Assembly (NCBI GenBank): GCA_002454815.1
Contig: DKJL01000006.1
Coordinates: forward strand, 489,255-553,254
Direction: 5' to 3'
Length of the DNA stretch: 64,000 bases
From: Flavobacteriales bacterium UBA6693
GTDB lineage: Bacteria; Bacteroidota; Bacteroidia; Flavobacteriales; Weeksellaceae
Positions 23,711-33,445 of the stretch are shown here, in pieces. Positions within the stretch are counted from its first letter, which is position 1. Every line of letters begins with the position of its first letter. Below the pieces are notes generated by a model. That model saw only the letters and a program-made list of their open reading frames with translations. It was not told the DNA's origin and ran no database searches. The translations under genes were made by a program, and so were the position numbers.

Positions 23711-25369
23711 TTACCCGCTAAAATTCTCTATAGGGGTAAGATTCAGGATTTTATCTGCACGTTTGGCACTGCTCTCACGATGTGTAATGATTATTGACGT
23801 ACAGTTTTGAATGTCATTTTCAATGTTACGAAGAATGTTTTCCTCGGTTTCTGTATCCAGCGCCGAGAGCGAATCGTCGAAAATGAGGATGTTAGGATCT
23901 TTGATGAGCGCCCGCGCAATGCAGATCCGTTGTTTTTGGCCGCCGGAGAGCATCACGCCGCGTTCGCCAACCATTGTTTTGTACTGATTTTTAAAGTCAA
24001 TAATATTTTTGTGAACATCGGCTTTTTTCGCCACATCAACGACTTGTTCATGTGAAGCATTATCTGCTGCAAAAGCAATATTGTGTTCGATGGTATCCGA
24101 AAAAAGAAAACTTTCCTGCGGAATATAACCGAGATGTTTGCGGTAATTTTCCAGATTATGTTCTTTTAAGTTTTTCCCGTCCACCAAAATTTCGCCGTCA
24201 GTAGGATCGATCAATCTGCAAAGAAGCAAGGCCACGGTAGATTTTCCGCTACCGGTTTTTCCCATGATTGCTAACGATTTGCCTGCGCCAATTTTAAAAC
24301 TAAGATTATCCAGCGCCTTAATGCCGGTGTTGGGATACACGTAAGAAACATTGCGGAATTCGATATCCCCACGGATCGGATAGACGTCGTGATTGGTGTT
24401 GATAATATCCGTTTTCATATCCAGGAATTCATTAATCCTGGCCATCGAAGCCTCCGCACGTTGGTTGACTGATGTTACCCAGCCCACCATCGAGAATGGG
24501 AAAATGAGGATATTAATATACAGAAAAAAGTCGGCAATTTTCCCGACGGAGAGTTCATTGTTCATATATTTCTGGCCACCAACGAGCAGGATAACTACAT
24601 TTAATAAGCCCACGACGAAGAGTATAATGGTGAAAAAATACGCTTCCGTCTTGGCCAGATCCAGTGATTTGTCCTGATAATCTTTTACTTTGGTACCGTA
24701 GTTCCGCTCAATATATTTTTCTTTGGCAAAAAATTTCACGACGCGGATTCCCGAAAAACTGTCCTGCACAAAAGTGGAAATTGCCGACTGGCTTTTCTGC
24801 ATAATCTTCGACTTACGGTTAATGATGGAACTCACCTTATAGATAACGAAAGACAAAATGGGCAGCGGAAGCAGCGACCACAACGTCATCTGCACATTGG
24901 TATTCAGCATATAAACCGCGGTGATGATGAGAAGAACCACGAGATTGACGACGTACATAACGCCGGGGCCCAAATACATTCTTACCGCTACGATGTCCTC
25001 GCTCAATCGGTTCATCAGATCACCGATAGTGGTTTTCTTGAAATCCGTGAGCGATAATTCCTGATAGTGGCTATAGATTTTGTTTTTCAGTTCATATTCA
25101 ATTCTTCGCGAAGCGACGATGATGGTCTGCCGCATCATAAAGGTGAAAAAACCTGTGAGCAGGGAAGATCCCACGATAATCCCTACATAAATGAGCACTT
25201 GCCGGTTGAAACCGAGGGTGGTGGTCTGCGAAATTTCGTCCACCGATCTGCCGACGAACTGAACTTTAAAAATATTAAAAAAGTTGCTGGCGATGATGAA
25301 CAAAAATCCCCACAACAACAGGGTTCGATGTTTCCAGAAATAGGGATTCAGTGTTTTTAGTGCGTTCAT
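23711..25369 (-). CDS. ABC exporter, fused membrane and ATPase domains
   Basis: A 552-residue half-transporter of the type IV exporter class, related to MsbA and multidrug exporters. Six membrane helices cover about residues 15-300, followed by the ATPase. Walker A is MGKTGSGKST near residue 362, the signature is MLSGGQKQRICIARAL near 461, Walker B is ILIFDDSLSALD, and the switch histidine is in IITHRES. It should work as a dimer exporting a lipid or drug; the substrate cannot be told. The start ATG 25369 follows a poorly conserved upstream frame. It is divergent from nusB. Confidence 0.9.
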   Translation of the reverse strand: MNALKTLNPYFWKHRTLLLWGFLFIIASNFFNIFKVQFVGRSVDEISQTTTLGFNRQVLIYVGIIVGSSLLTGFFTFMMRQTIIVASRRIEYELKNKIYSHYQELSLTDFKKTTIGDLMNRLSEDIVAVRMYLGPGVMYVVNLVVLLIITAVYMLNTNVQMTLWSLLPLPILSFVIYKVSSIINRKSKIMQKSQSAISTFVQDSFSGIRVVKFFAKEKYIERNYGTKVKDYQDKSLDLAKTEAYFFTIILFVVGLLNVVILLVGGQKYMNNELSVGKIADFFLYINILIFPFSMVGWVTSVNQRAEASMARINEFLDMKTDIINTNHDVYPIRGDIEFRNVSYVYPNTGIKALDNLSFKIGAGKSLAIMGKTGSGKSTVALLLCRLIDPTDGEILVDGKNLKEHNLENYRKHLGYIPQESFLFSDTIEHNIAFAADNASHEQVVDVAKKADVHKNIIDFKNQYKTMVGERGVMLSGGQKQRICIARALIKDPNILIFDDSLSALDTETEENILRNIENDIQNCTSIIITHRESSAKRADKILNLTPIENFSG

Positions 25370-25517
25370 AGAAGATGGGGAAAGCCGTGCAATATTCGTG
25401 CACAAAGACGGTTGCAAAAATAAGAAATTGAAAATTGATAGATTATTCTGCACCATGCTTCTTCTGTAATATTCGGTCGGAATAAAAATGTTTGGCTACG
25501 ACTCCGGCCAATTTTAT

Positions 25518-25525
25518 TATCTTTG
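25518..25525 (+). promoter_or_regulatory. -7 element for nusB
   Basis: TATCTTTG matches TAnnTTTG and lies 24 nt before the nusB ATG. A TTTG at 25491 is 23 bp upstream, longer than ideal. Confidence 0.45.
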
Positions 25526-25549
25526 CGCACATAAAAAAAGCTCTTTGAA

Positions 25550-26455
25550 ATGTTAGGCAGAAGACAAATTCGTGAAAAGGTGGTGGAGTCGCTCTACGCT
25601 TATAATCAAAACCCCATAAAATTTGATGTGCTCGAGAAAAATATGTTTTCCGAGATCGACAAGATTTATCATCTTTATATTTATCAGTTGAATTTTCTGG
25701 TGGCGCTGAAACATTTGGCGGAAAAGCAGATAGAAATCGGCAGAAATAAATATTTGAAAACGGACAACGAGACCAATCCCAACCAAAAATTTATCAATAA
25801 TCAGGTTTTACTGAAACTGGAGGAAAATGACGAACGGCTTTCATTTACTTCAAAACATCAGGATTTAAAATGGGATCTGCACGACGAGTTGTTGGTGAAA
25901 ACCTTTCAGCGAATGACGGCCGGTAAGCGTTATCAGGATTTTATGAAGGAAGAAGAATATTCTTTTGACGAAGACCAAAAGTTTATCGGAAAACTCTTCC
26001 TGCGGTACATTGCCGAGAACGAAGATTTCCACAGCCATTTGGAAGAAAAGGAACTGAGCTGGTCCGATGATTTTCATATTTCCAATTCGATGATCCAGAA
26101 AACCATTGGATTTTTCAAGGAAAATGAGCCCAGCCATACGCTGATCAAAATGATCAAAGATGAAGACGACCGCCAGTTTGCGCGGCGCTTATTACAACAG
26201 ACGCTTAACCACTGGGAGGAAACGGAGAAAAAACTGGAAACCAAACTTGAAAATTGGGATTTGGAGCGTATTTCCTTACTCGATAAAATTATCCTTGTCG
26301 CGGCAATGTCCGAAATCGATTATTTCCCACTCACGCCGGCGCGCGTCATTATTAATGAATATATTGAGATTTCTAAAGTGTTTTCTACCGACCGATCAAA
26401 CATTTTCATTAACGGAATCTTAGATAAATACACGAAAGAACTGAACCGAAATTAA
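25550..26455 (+). CDS. nusB: Transcription antitermination factor NusB
   Basis: A 301-residue protein whose N-terminus (MLGRRQIREKVVESLYAYNQ) and C-terminal domain (LLDKIILVAAMSEIDYFP, RVIINEYIEISKVFSTDRS) are clearly NusB. NusB binds the boxA RNA with S10 (NusE) and supports rRNA antitermination. About 150 extra residues are inserted in the middle, which is the usual long form in Bacteroidota. Two small genes, a DUF1573 protein and yajC, follow closely and may be co-transcribed. Confidence 0.93.
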   Translation: MLGRRQIREKVVESLYAYNQNPIKFDVLEKNMFSEIDKIYHLYIYQLNFLVALKHLAEKQIEIGRNKYLKTDNETNPNQKFINNQVLLKLEENDERLSFTSKHQDLKWDLHDELLVKTFQRMTAGKRYQDFMKEEEYSFDEDQKFIGKLFLRYIAENEDFHSHLEEKELSWSDDFHISNSMIQKTIGFFKENEPSHTLIKMIKDEDDRQFARRLLQQTLNHWEETEKKLETKLENWDLERISLLDKIILVAAMSEIDYFPLTPARVIINEYIEISKVFSTDRSNIFINGILDKYTKELNRN

Positions 26456-26467
26456 CAGAAAAATACT

Positions 26468-26959
26468 ATGAAAAATTATTTTAAAGTTTTGCCCCTGGCT
26501 GCTGTTTTAGTGCTGGCATCCTGCACGAAAGATCAGGCGGCCGACCAGCTTGTCGTAGAAGACGAGACCAATGTTGCTGCACCTGCACTCGCGCCTGAGC
26601 CCGTGGCTACGCAGGAGGACATGATTAAGGAGGCACAGTCCAAGCCGCTTACCAATGTTGCTTTGTCTGAAGCACAATTTGCTTTTGGCAAAATTAAAAA
26701 AGGTGAAAAGAAAGAGCACACTTATGAAATTACCAACACGGGTGACAATCCATTGGTTATTTCTCAGGTGAAGCCCGGTTGCGGCTGTACCGTTCCGGAA
26801 TATACAAAAGAACCTATTCTGCCGGGCCAGAAGGGAAAAATTACCTTAAATTTTGATTCTTCCTCGTTCGACGGCTTGGTCAATAAGCAGGCAGAAGTGT
26901 ATGCCAACGTAGAAAAAGCACCGATTGTCATTTCTTTTTCAGCAGATATTCAACCTTAA
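26468..26959 (+). CDS. DUF1573 lipoprotein
   Basis: A 163-residue lipoprotein with lipobox VLASC near residue 19, an Ala/Pro/Glu-rich linker, and a DUF1573 domain. The domain shows FAFGKIKKGEKKEHTYEITN followed by VKPGCGCTVPEYTKEPILPG. The GCGCT segment and Ig-like strand pattern are the hallmark of the family. Its function is unknown; it is abundant in Bacteroidota. It lies 12 nt after nusB and 10 nt before yajC, so the three are likely one operon. Confidence 0.9.
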   Translation: MKNYFKVLPLAAVLVLASCTKDQAADQLVVEDETNVAAPALAPEPVATQEDMIKEAQSKPLTNVALSEAQFAFGKIKKGEKKEHTYEITNTGDNPLVISQVKPGCGCTVPEYTKEPILPGQKGKITLNFDSSSFDGLVNKQAEVYANVEKAPIVISFSADIQP

Positions 26960-26969
26960 ATTTTATTAA

Positions 26970-27308
26970 ATGATGCTTACAATATTCTTACAGGCAGCTG
27001 CCGGTGAAGGCTCTATGATGCCTACGATGATTATGATGGGACTGATGTTCGTGGGATTTTATTTCCTGATGATCCGTCCGCAGATGAAAAAACAAAAGCA
27101 GGAAAAAAACTTCCAGTCCGAACTGAAAGTAGGTTCCAGGATCGTAACGACTTCCGGTATGCACGGACGCATTGCGCAGATTCTTGAGGACGGAGTGATT
27201 ATCGAAACGCTTTCCGGAAAATTAAAGTTTGAAAAGGCAGCGATTTCCCGCGAATTTACCCAGCAGCGATTCCCTGATACGACCACTGAAAGCAAGGAGC
27301 TCCGTTAA
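26970..27308 (+). CDS. yajC: Preprotein translocase subunit YajC
   Basis: A 112-residue single-pass membrane protein. The helix MIMMGLMFVGFYFLMIRPQM ends in the conserved RPQMKKQK. The cytoplasmic domain reads VGSRIVTTSGMHGRIAQILE. YajC associates with SecDF-YajC at the SecYEG translocon. The second codon is also ATG, so the start may be 3 nt later. A clear terminator follows, shared with the convergent transporter gene. Confidence 0.95.
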   Translation: MMLTIFLQAAAGEGSMMPTMIMMGLMFVGFYFLMIRPQMKKQKQEKNFQSELKVGSRIVTTSGMHGRIAQILEDGVIIETLSGKLKFEKAAISREFTQQRFPDTTTESKELR

Positions 27309-27322
27309 GAAATTAAATAATT

Positions 27323-27350
27323 AAAGCAACCAAGATACGGTTGCTTTTTT
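27323..27350. terminator. Terminator after yajC
   Basis: AAAGCAACC (27323-27331) pairs with GGTTGCTTT (27339-27347), with A and T tracts on either side. It can serve both yajC and the convergent transporter. Confidence 0.88.
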
Positions 27351-27352
27351 AT

Positions 27353-29041
27353 TTAACTGAAAAATAAAATTAAAAGGCTAGCCACAAAAATCCTGAAGAT
27401 CGTCACGAGCGGATACACCTGCGCGTAAGTTTGGATCGGGATATCGCTATCCAGAAAATTGGTGCTGAAGGACAGCGCTGCGGGATCGGTATAACTGCCG
27501 CTCATAATTCCCACAAGCTGCAGATAATTGATTTTCATTATAAACCTGCCCACCAAAACCATCGCGATGAGGGGGATGAAAGTGATGGCGCATCCGTACA
27601 GCAACCAAAGCCAGCCATTATACTGGATAAAATTTGCATAAAAGTTTTCGCCCGCATGGATTCCTACTGCCGCGAAAAACAGGCATATTCCCAGATCTTT
27701 CATAAAATGGGTTGCGCCGGTGTTGATGTAGCTGTGGATAAATGAAATACCGCCGTACCGCGAAATCAGCAATGCGACGATCAGCGGGCCCGCGGCAAAG
27801 CCCAGTTTTATCGGGACAGGAAGATTTGGCAACACGATCGGAATCGAGCCCACGATAACCCCAAGCAGCAGGCCGCCAAAGAGTGACAGGAAATCGGGCT
27901 CCAATAGTTTTTTCTCTGAGTTTCCGATGATTTTTTCCACTTCATTTATGGCTTGCTCTGATCCGATGACGCGCAGTTTGTCTCCGTAGAAAAGCTCCAG
28001 CGAAGGGCGAGGCAGCATTTCCCGCCCCGCCCGGAAGACGCGCGTTACCTTAAGATCGTAGGTGTTATAAAGATCGAGTTCCGAAAGTTTTTTATGAATG
28101 GCTTTTGCGTTCGTTACAAAAAGATTTTTCTGCTGGATCTGTGATTCCGATTCGATGAAGAGGTCGGCGCTCGGGCGCCCGGCTGCAGCAATAAATTCAT
28201 CAACATCTTTTTCCATTCCTACCAGCATCAGCACATCACGATCCTGCAGTACCATATCCAGCGTGGGAGAGGTTACTACTTTGCTACCACTGTGTTTCAG
28301 CCGCGATACCACCACTTTTCCGGCGAACATCTGCAACACGTGGTGCAGCGTTTTACCGGTATAATCCTTATTAGTGACGCGCATTTTCTTGTGCACAAGC
28401 GGCAGCTCACGGTTTATTTTTGATTTTCGGAAATTGCGCATTTCAGTGTCACCATCGATCTTTAACAGAGTCTTGCTCACAATGATCGTCGCAATAATAC
28501 CTAAGACGCCCAGCGGATAGGTGATCGCATAACCGATAGTAGGATCATCAAACAAACGTTCGGGAAAACTGTTTTTTATTTCCTCAATAGTATTTTTTGC
28601 CGCCCCAAGACCCGGCGTGTTGGTTACGGATCCGCTCATAATGCCCACCAGATCTTCAATTTTGAGGTTCGTAATGAAAAACAGTCCCAACGTAATGAGC
28701 CCACCGAACAGAACTGTGGATACTGCCAGGATATTAAATTTTAATCCTTCATTTTTAAAAGAAGAAAAAAATGAAGGCCCTACCTGAAGACCAATGCCGT
28801 AAACGAAAAGAATGAGACCGAAATCGCGGATGAAATCCAAGATCCCGGGCTGAATACGGTAACCGAAATGTCCCAGAAAAAGCCCTGCAAACATCACGGC
28901 GGCCACACCAAATGAAATTTTGCCCCATCTCAACCGCCCAAGCAAAACACCGATACCAATAGCAAGCATGATGGCGACAATCGATTGGGTTACTGTAGGA
29001 TCGTCTGCAGGAAGCAGCAGTACGTTTAGCCAGTCGAACAT
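27353..29041 (-). CDS. AspT/YidE-type exchanger with two RCK_C domains
   Basis: A 562-residue inner-membrane transporter. The N-terminal half has five or six helices (IVAIMLAIGIGVLLGRLRWG, GIGLQVGPSFFSSFKNEGLK). Two cytosolic RCK_C/TrkA-C domains follow at about residues 210-290 and 295-375. The C-terminal half repeats the membrane motif (KDLGICLFFAAVGIHAGENF, GIMSGSYTDPAALSF matching GIMSGSVTNTPGLGA earlier). This inverted duplication is typical of the YidE/YbjL/AspT aspartate:alanine exchanger family. Substrate unknown; dicarboxylates or amino acids are likely. Confidence 0.88.
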   Translation of the reverse strand: MFDWLNVLLLPADDPTVTQSIVAIMLAIGIGVLLGRLRWGKISFGVAAVMFAGLFLGHFGYRIQPGILDFIRDFGLILFVYGIGLQVGPSFFSSFKNEGLKFNILAVSTVLFGGLITLGLFFITNLKIEDLVGIMSGSVTNTPGLGAAKNTIEEIKNSFPERLFDDPTIGYAITYPLGVLGIIATIIVSKTLLKIDGDTEMRNFRKSKINRELPLVHKKMRVTNKDYTGKTLHHVLQMFAGKVVVSRLKHSGSKVVTSPTLDMVLQDRDVLMLVGMEKDVDEFIAAAGRPSADLFIESESQIQQKNLFVTNAKAIHKKLSELDLYNTYDLKVTRVFRAGREMLPRPSLELFYGDKLRVIGSEQAINEVEKIIGNSEKKLLEPDFLSLFGGLLLGVIVGSIPIVLPNLPVPIKLGFAAGPLIVALLISRYGGISFIHSYINTGATHFMKDLGICLFFAAVGIHAGENFYANFIQYNGWLWLLYGCAITFIPLIAMVLVGRFIMKINYLQLVGIMSGSYTDPAALSFSTNFLDSDIPIQTYAQVYPLVTIFRIFVASLLILFFS

Positions 29042-29101
29042 AGAATGTAATTTAAGTGCAAAATTACCTTTAATAATATTGACTGCGAAAATGGACTGTT
29101 C

Positions 29102-30385
29102 TTAAAGAAGTTCAGCGGTAGGCATTCTGTTCATCAGATGCAGCCCAACGCCGCATTGCAAGCAATTTTTTGGCAAACAGCAATGTTGATAGTGATAAAG
29201 TAAAGCCTGCGACTGCAGTGCATTTTCCGGAACGATATCTAAACCGGTCCAACCATCAATAATTTTATTATGTTCTGCCGGCAGTTTACTGTAAAATGAA
29301 ACAATATCATCCGCTGCGGCTTCGTCCCATTGCCTTGTATAGGCGTATTTCATCGTCAGCACCGCATTTATGATTATCAACTCGATGAAATCTTTGGTTA
29401 GATATTTCTCGCTTTTTACCGGCGAGATTTTACCAAAATTGAAACGGTTGTTCCAGTAGTTGCTGGCTTTTACATTTTTAAAAAGATCCATCAGCGCCGC
29501 AAGGTTGGGCGCCTGCATTATTTTTGAAAAAAGATTGTGGTGCAGTGCATAAAGATTTGCAAGCTGAGAAAGCCGCAGTGTAGGAAAATTTGGCGGGCGC
29601 AGACGGGAAAATTTGGGATGAAGCACGGCCTGCGAAAGTTCATATTTAATTTTAAGAAAATCATATTCGCGCTTCCAAAGTTCGGTTTGCGAATCTACAG
29701 AATCTTGCAGCCAGCCTGCTGTGCCAAAGAGAAGTGCTTCCAGTTGCACAGGATTTTGTCGGATTTTATTGAAGGTGGTGTAATCGATACTTTGTGCGAG
29801 TTGCTGAAAAATGTCCGCATTTACTTTCAGTCCGAAAGCATAAGCAAGGTGGTGGAAGAGTACTGCTTCGTAATTGTTTTTGTTTCGCTGAAGTTCTTCT
29901 TCAATTTCGGTGGCTTTACTGTCCAGTTTTTTTAGAAGATTTTCTTCATGAAAGAAGATGGGCAACATCTTCGGATTTATCATTTTTTCACATGGGATGA
30001 ACTGTGTTGCGAGCAACAATTCCTGATAACGGACAATCAGCGCGTCATCGATGTAAGGTTTCAGTTCAAGAGTTGGAATACCGGCCTCAGTAAACTCGGG
30101 AATTTCCACATCGTGCATATAAACGACGTGAAGTATTACGCTGCTGAACTCCGGATTTCCAGAGTGATGGTGAAAAATCCAGTCGGACGATCGCACATGT
30201 AATTCGATATGCCCGGCGAGCACAACACCGTTATAGCGTATTTTGCCATGCAGAAAATCGGGCCCTGAATCGAAATTCCAGATGCCGAAGTCCAGCACTT
30301 CAATGGTGTTACCATCTAGGTCTTGAAAGTCAAAACTCGTGAAGATCTTTAAATTCCAGAGATATTGGAGGAGTTTTTCGTTCAT
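29102..30385 (-). CDS. DUF2851 protein
   Basis: A 427-residue cytoplasmic protein of the DUF2851 family, recognised from NEKLLQYLWNLKIF at the start, FDSGPDFLHGKIRYNGVVLA, and HIELHVRSSDWIFHHH. It ends with a CxxC pair (CCLPKNCLQCGVG) that may bind a metal. The family is widespread in Bacteroidota with no known function. It lies 58 nt upstream of bshA in the direction of transcription reversed, i.e. bshA is transcribed before it, and the two may share a transcript. Confidence 0.85.
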   Translation of the reverse strand: MNEKLLQYLWNLKIFTSFDFQDLDGNTIEVLDFGIWNFDSGPDFLHGKIRYNGVVLAGHIELHVRSSDWIFHHHSGNPEFSSVILHVVYMHDVEIPEFTEAGIPTLELKPYIDDALIVRYQELLLATQFIPCEKMINPKMLPIFFHEENLLKKLDSKATEIEEELQRNKNNYEAVLFHHLAYAFGLKVNADIFQQLAQSIDYTTFNKIRQNPVQLEALLFGTAGWLQDSVDSQTELWKREYDFLKIKYELSQAVLHPKFSRLRPPNFPTLRLSQLANLYALHHNLFSKIMQAPNLAALMDLFKNVKASNYWNNRFNFGKISPVKSEKYLTKDFIELIIINAVLTMKYAYTRQWDEAAADDIVSFYSKLPAEHNKIIDGWTGLDIVPENALQSQALLYHYQHCCLPKNCLQCGVGLHLMNRMPTAELL

Positions 30386-30443
30386 ACGTTGTGCTTTGCC
30401 ACAAAGTAACAGCGAAGTCCCCGAAAAGAAAAGGGTGAAAAGA

Positions 30444-31577
30444 CTATATCTTGAAGTTACTCAAGGTGTTGGCGTACATTTCTTCATACAGGGGAAGAAT
30501 ATTTTTAAGATCGAATCTCAAAGCCTGTTCCTTGGCATTTTTCTTCATCGTGGCGAGCAAATTTTCGTCACTTAGCAGCTTGATCGTATAGTTGCTCATT
30601 GCTTCCACATTCCCGATCTCGGTCAGGAATCCGGTTTCACCCTGAATGTTCACTTCCGGAATACCGCCCGCGTTGGAGCTGATAACCGGCGTTTCGGCCG
30701 CCATCGCTTCTAATGCCGCGAGACCAAAACTTTCCTGTTCGGAAGGCAGCAGGAAAACATCTGAAAGCTGCAGCACGCGGTACAAATCATTCACTTTACC
30801 CAAAAGACGCACCTGACCGATGAGCTCTGGATATTCTTCCAGAAACTGATTTATTTTTTCCATGTCGGGGCCTTCACCGATAATGATCAATTTTGATTTT
30901 ACTTTGGCGTATACATTTTTAAATACCTGAAGAACTTCCTCAACGCGCTTTACCGGCCGCAGATTGGAAACGTGAATCAGAATTTTTTCGTCGTCGTTGG
31001 CAAACTGTCTGCGCTGACAAAAACCGCCGCTTACGAAATCGCCGTTGTCAATAAAATTTGTAATCACCTGAATTTCTTTCGTGATTTTAAACAGTTGTAA
31101 AGTGTCTTTCTTCAAACTTTCAGAAACAGAGGTAATGGTATCCGACTGGTTGATGGAGAATTCTACCGCGTGTTTGTAGCTGGGATGCTGGCCTACCAGT
31201 GTAATATCGGTTCCGTGCAGCGTTGTGACCAGAGGAATATCTTTTCCCTCTTCTTTCAACATCTGTTTTGCCGTAAAAGCTGCATAAGCGTACGGAATGG
31301 CATAATGGGCGTGCAGCAAATCCAGTTTGTAAAGATTCACAACACGATAGATCATCGAGGATAGAGCGATATCGTAAGGCTGATATTGAAACAGCGGATA
31401 CGTCTGCACATTGACTTTATGAAAGAAGATATTGGGATTCGTAATATCCAGCCGGGCCGGTAATGCGGAACTGATAAAATGTACTTCATAGCCTTTATTG
31501 GCCAGCGACATGCCAAGTTCGGTCGCGACGATACCGCTGCCGCCATAAGTAGGATAACACAGGATTCCGATTTTCAT
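30444..31577 (-). CDS. bshA: N-acetyl-alpha-D-glucosaminyl L-malate synthase BshA
   Basis: A GT4-family glycosyltransferase of 377 residues that joins UDP-GlcNAc and L-malate, the first step of bacillithiol synthesis. The start MKIGILCYPTYGGSGIVATE is characteristic of BshA. The segment VTTLHGTDITLVGQHPSY is near residue 117 and the nucleotide-sugar loop is ESFGLAALEAMAAETPVISS with its E-x7-E pattern. It works with BshB1 (22.3 kb). The final enzyme BshC is not in this window. It starts 14 nt after the GH3 stop on the same strand. Confidence 0.94.
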   Translation of the reverse strand: MKIGILCYPTYGGSGIVATELGMSLANKGYEVHFISSALPARLDITNPNIFFHKVNVQTYPLFQYQPYDIALSSMIYRVVNLYKLDLLHAHYAIPYAYAAFTAKQMLKEEGKDIPLVTTLHGTDITLVGQHPSYKHAVEFSINQSDTITSVSESLKKDTLQLFKITKEIQVITNFIDNGDFVSGGFCQRRQFANDDEKILIHVSNLRPVKRVEEVLQVFKNVYAKVKSKLIIIGEGPDMEKINQFLEEYPELIGQVRLLGKVNDLYRVLQLSDVFLLPSEQESFGLAALEAMAAETPVISSNAGGIPEVNIQGETGFLTEIGNVEAMSNYTIKLLSDENLLATMKKNAKEQALRFDLKNILPLYEEMYANTLSNFKI

Positions 31578-31591
31578 TGTGCAGAAATTTT

Positions 31592-33340
31592 TCAGTGGAT
31601 AGAGGATGATTTTGGACCGGAAATAAGTTCCGTACGAACCGCCGGATTAATAATAAGTCCCAGGCCGGCCGGCAATTTTTGATTGACTTCCACCGGAAGA
31701 CGGCCCCAGATTTTGGTTTCACCATTTAAGGCATTTGCAGTCACGCGTTGTGCATCGTCATTATTTTCATAGGCGAGAAGCACTGTGGAAATTTCCGAAA
31801 TATCAACATCTTTCAGCGAATATGGTGAACCGAAAACCGTGAGAATTACGGGATGCTTTGCGCCCAACGCAGCCAGAATATTTTTACTGTCGGCCGAGAT
31901 TTTATAAGGTTTGTAGGCTGTACTGTTATCTTTATGAAAACCCACAATAACCCGCGCACCTGCTGGAATTGTGTTGATCTCGCCCGCATTTTTTACAATT
32001 AAACTTGCGTTCAGGTTTGCCTGTTGGAGAAATGTATCATGTGATGCTTCTTCCAGCGGAACATAATAATACTGTTCTTTGCAATCCAGCGGCAGCAGCG
32101 ATTGATCATCTTTGATGAGCGTCAGCGCGTTGGCGTACATCTTTTCGGTTACCGCGCGGTGCGAAGCGTTATTTAAATCTTCGTTAATATTTTCTGTGCT
32201 GCGCGGCGTATAATTACTTAAACCTAAAAAATATTTCGTCAGCAGAATTTTGCGAACACTTTCTTCCAGACGGGCCTGCGGAATTTCCCCGCGGTTGATA
32301 GCGGCTTGGATTAGTTTTTTGCCGGTTGCCACATCCTGCGAAAACAGCATTATATCATTTCCGGCCGCAAAAGCGAGGGCATCCAGTTCGCCGGCTTTAT
32401 ATTTATTGGCCACAGCGCCCATGTTCAGTGCATCGGTGATGATGAGTCCTTCATAACCCAGTTGTTCTTTTAATAAACCGGTAACAATCGGTTTCGAAAT
32501 GGATGCGGGTACACCGATCGCTTTTTCCAGTGCAGGTACGTAAAGATGCGCTACCATTACACCGCCAATTCCCCGGTTCACCAGTGCACGGAAAGGAGCG
32601 AGTTCAATTTCATTAAGTCTTTTTGCCGTATGCGAAATCACAGGAAGATCGAGATGCGAATCAGTATCCGTATCGCCGTGTCCCGGGAAATGCTTAATAG
32701 CGGCGAGCACATTATTATTTTGCAGGCCGTTCGAGTAAGCCAGCGCTGATTGTACGACATTATCAACCTCGGAACCAAAACTGCGGTTGCCGATGATTGG
32801 GTTATTTGGGTTGGTATTCACATCCACCACGGGCGCGAAATCCCAGTTGACGCCGATGCGCAGACAGTCTTCTGCAATTTTTGCCGCGGCTTCAGTAATG
32901 ATATTCTTATCACGAATGGCGCCCAGTGTCATGGCCCAGGGAAATTTGTGCGCGCTGGAAATCCTTTGAAATACGCCCCATTCCGCGTCCATACCGATCA
33001 TCATCGGAATTTTGGATTTTTGCTGAAATTCATTCACCAAGTTAATATGCCGCGCAGCGTCGTCCTGCATCAAAATCAAACCACCGATTTTTTCATTAGT
33101 AACGGTAGTTCGCACGCCGTTTATGAAATCATCGCCTTTGTTGGTGTAGAGCGCAACAATAAAAAGCTGGCCAAGTTTCTCGTCCTGCGAGAGCGACTGA
33201 TAAGTTTTCGTTACCCATTCTTCTGCTTTCTTCAGATCTGCCGAAGAAAGGTTTTCTGGCTGAAACTGCGAATAAATTGTGGAATGAACGCAGAATAAGA
33301 TCGGAAAGAAAAGGAAAACGCGAACTCTAAAATTTTTCAT
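31592..33340 (-). CDS. Glycoside hydrolase family 3, NagZ-like, exported
   Basis: A 582-residue enzyme with a signal peptide (ending near TIYSQ). The GH3 barrel shows IPMMIGMDAEWGVFQRI, the NagZ-type loop AIKHFPGHGDTDTDSHLDLP with the catalytic His-Asp dyad, and the nucleophile aspartate in GLIITDALNMGAV. A C-terminal alpha/beta sandwich (RVIVGFHKDNSTAYKPY, HPVILTVFGSP) follows from about residue 400. No beta-lactamase domain is attached, unlike some Bacteroidota relatives. It probably removes GlcNAc from muropeptides in the periplasm. The start is ATG 33340, directly before the signal sequence. Confidence 0.9.
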   Translation of the reverse strand: MKNFRVRVFLFFPILFCVHSTIYSQFQPENLSSADLKKAEEWVTKTYQSLSQDEKLGQLFIVALYTNKGDDFINGVRTTVTNEKIGGLILMQDDAARHINLVNEFQQKSKIPMMIGMDAEWGVFQRISSAHKFPWAMTLGAIRDKNIITEAAAKIAEDCLRIGVNWDFAPVVDVNTNPNNPIIGNRSFGSEVDNVVQSALAYSNGLQNNNVLAAIKHFPGHGDTDTDSHLDLPVISHTAKRLNEIELAPFRALVNRGIGGVMVAHLYVPALEKAIGVPASISKPIVTGLLKEQLGYEGLIITDALNMGAVANKYKAGELDALAFAAGNDIMLFSQDVATGKKLIQAAINRGEIPQARLEESVRKILLTKYFLGLSNYTPRSTENINEDLNNASHRAVTEKMYANALTLIKDDQSLLPLDCKEQYYYVPLEEASHDTFLQQANLNASLIVKNAGEINTIPAGARVIVGFHKDNSTAYKPYKISADSKNILAALGAKHPVILTVFGSPYSLKDVDISEISTVLLAYENNDDAQRVTANALNGETKIWGRLPVEVNQKLPAGLGLIINPAVRTELISGPKSSSIH

Positions 33341-33445
33341 TCTTTGATAAAGTGAAAAACAAAAGTACATTTTTTAAATTTTATAGAACCCATCTGTTGG
33401 CATACATCTTGACAACTGAAAACCATAATCCTAAAAAATATCAAA

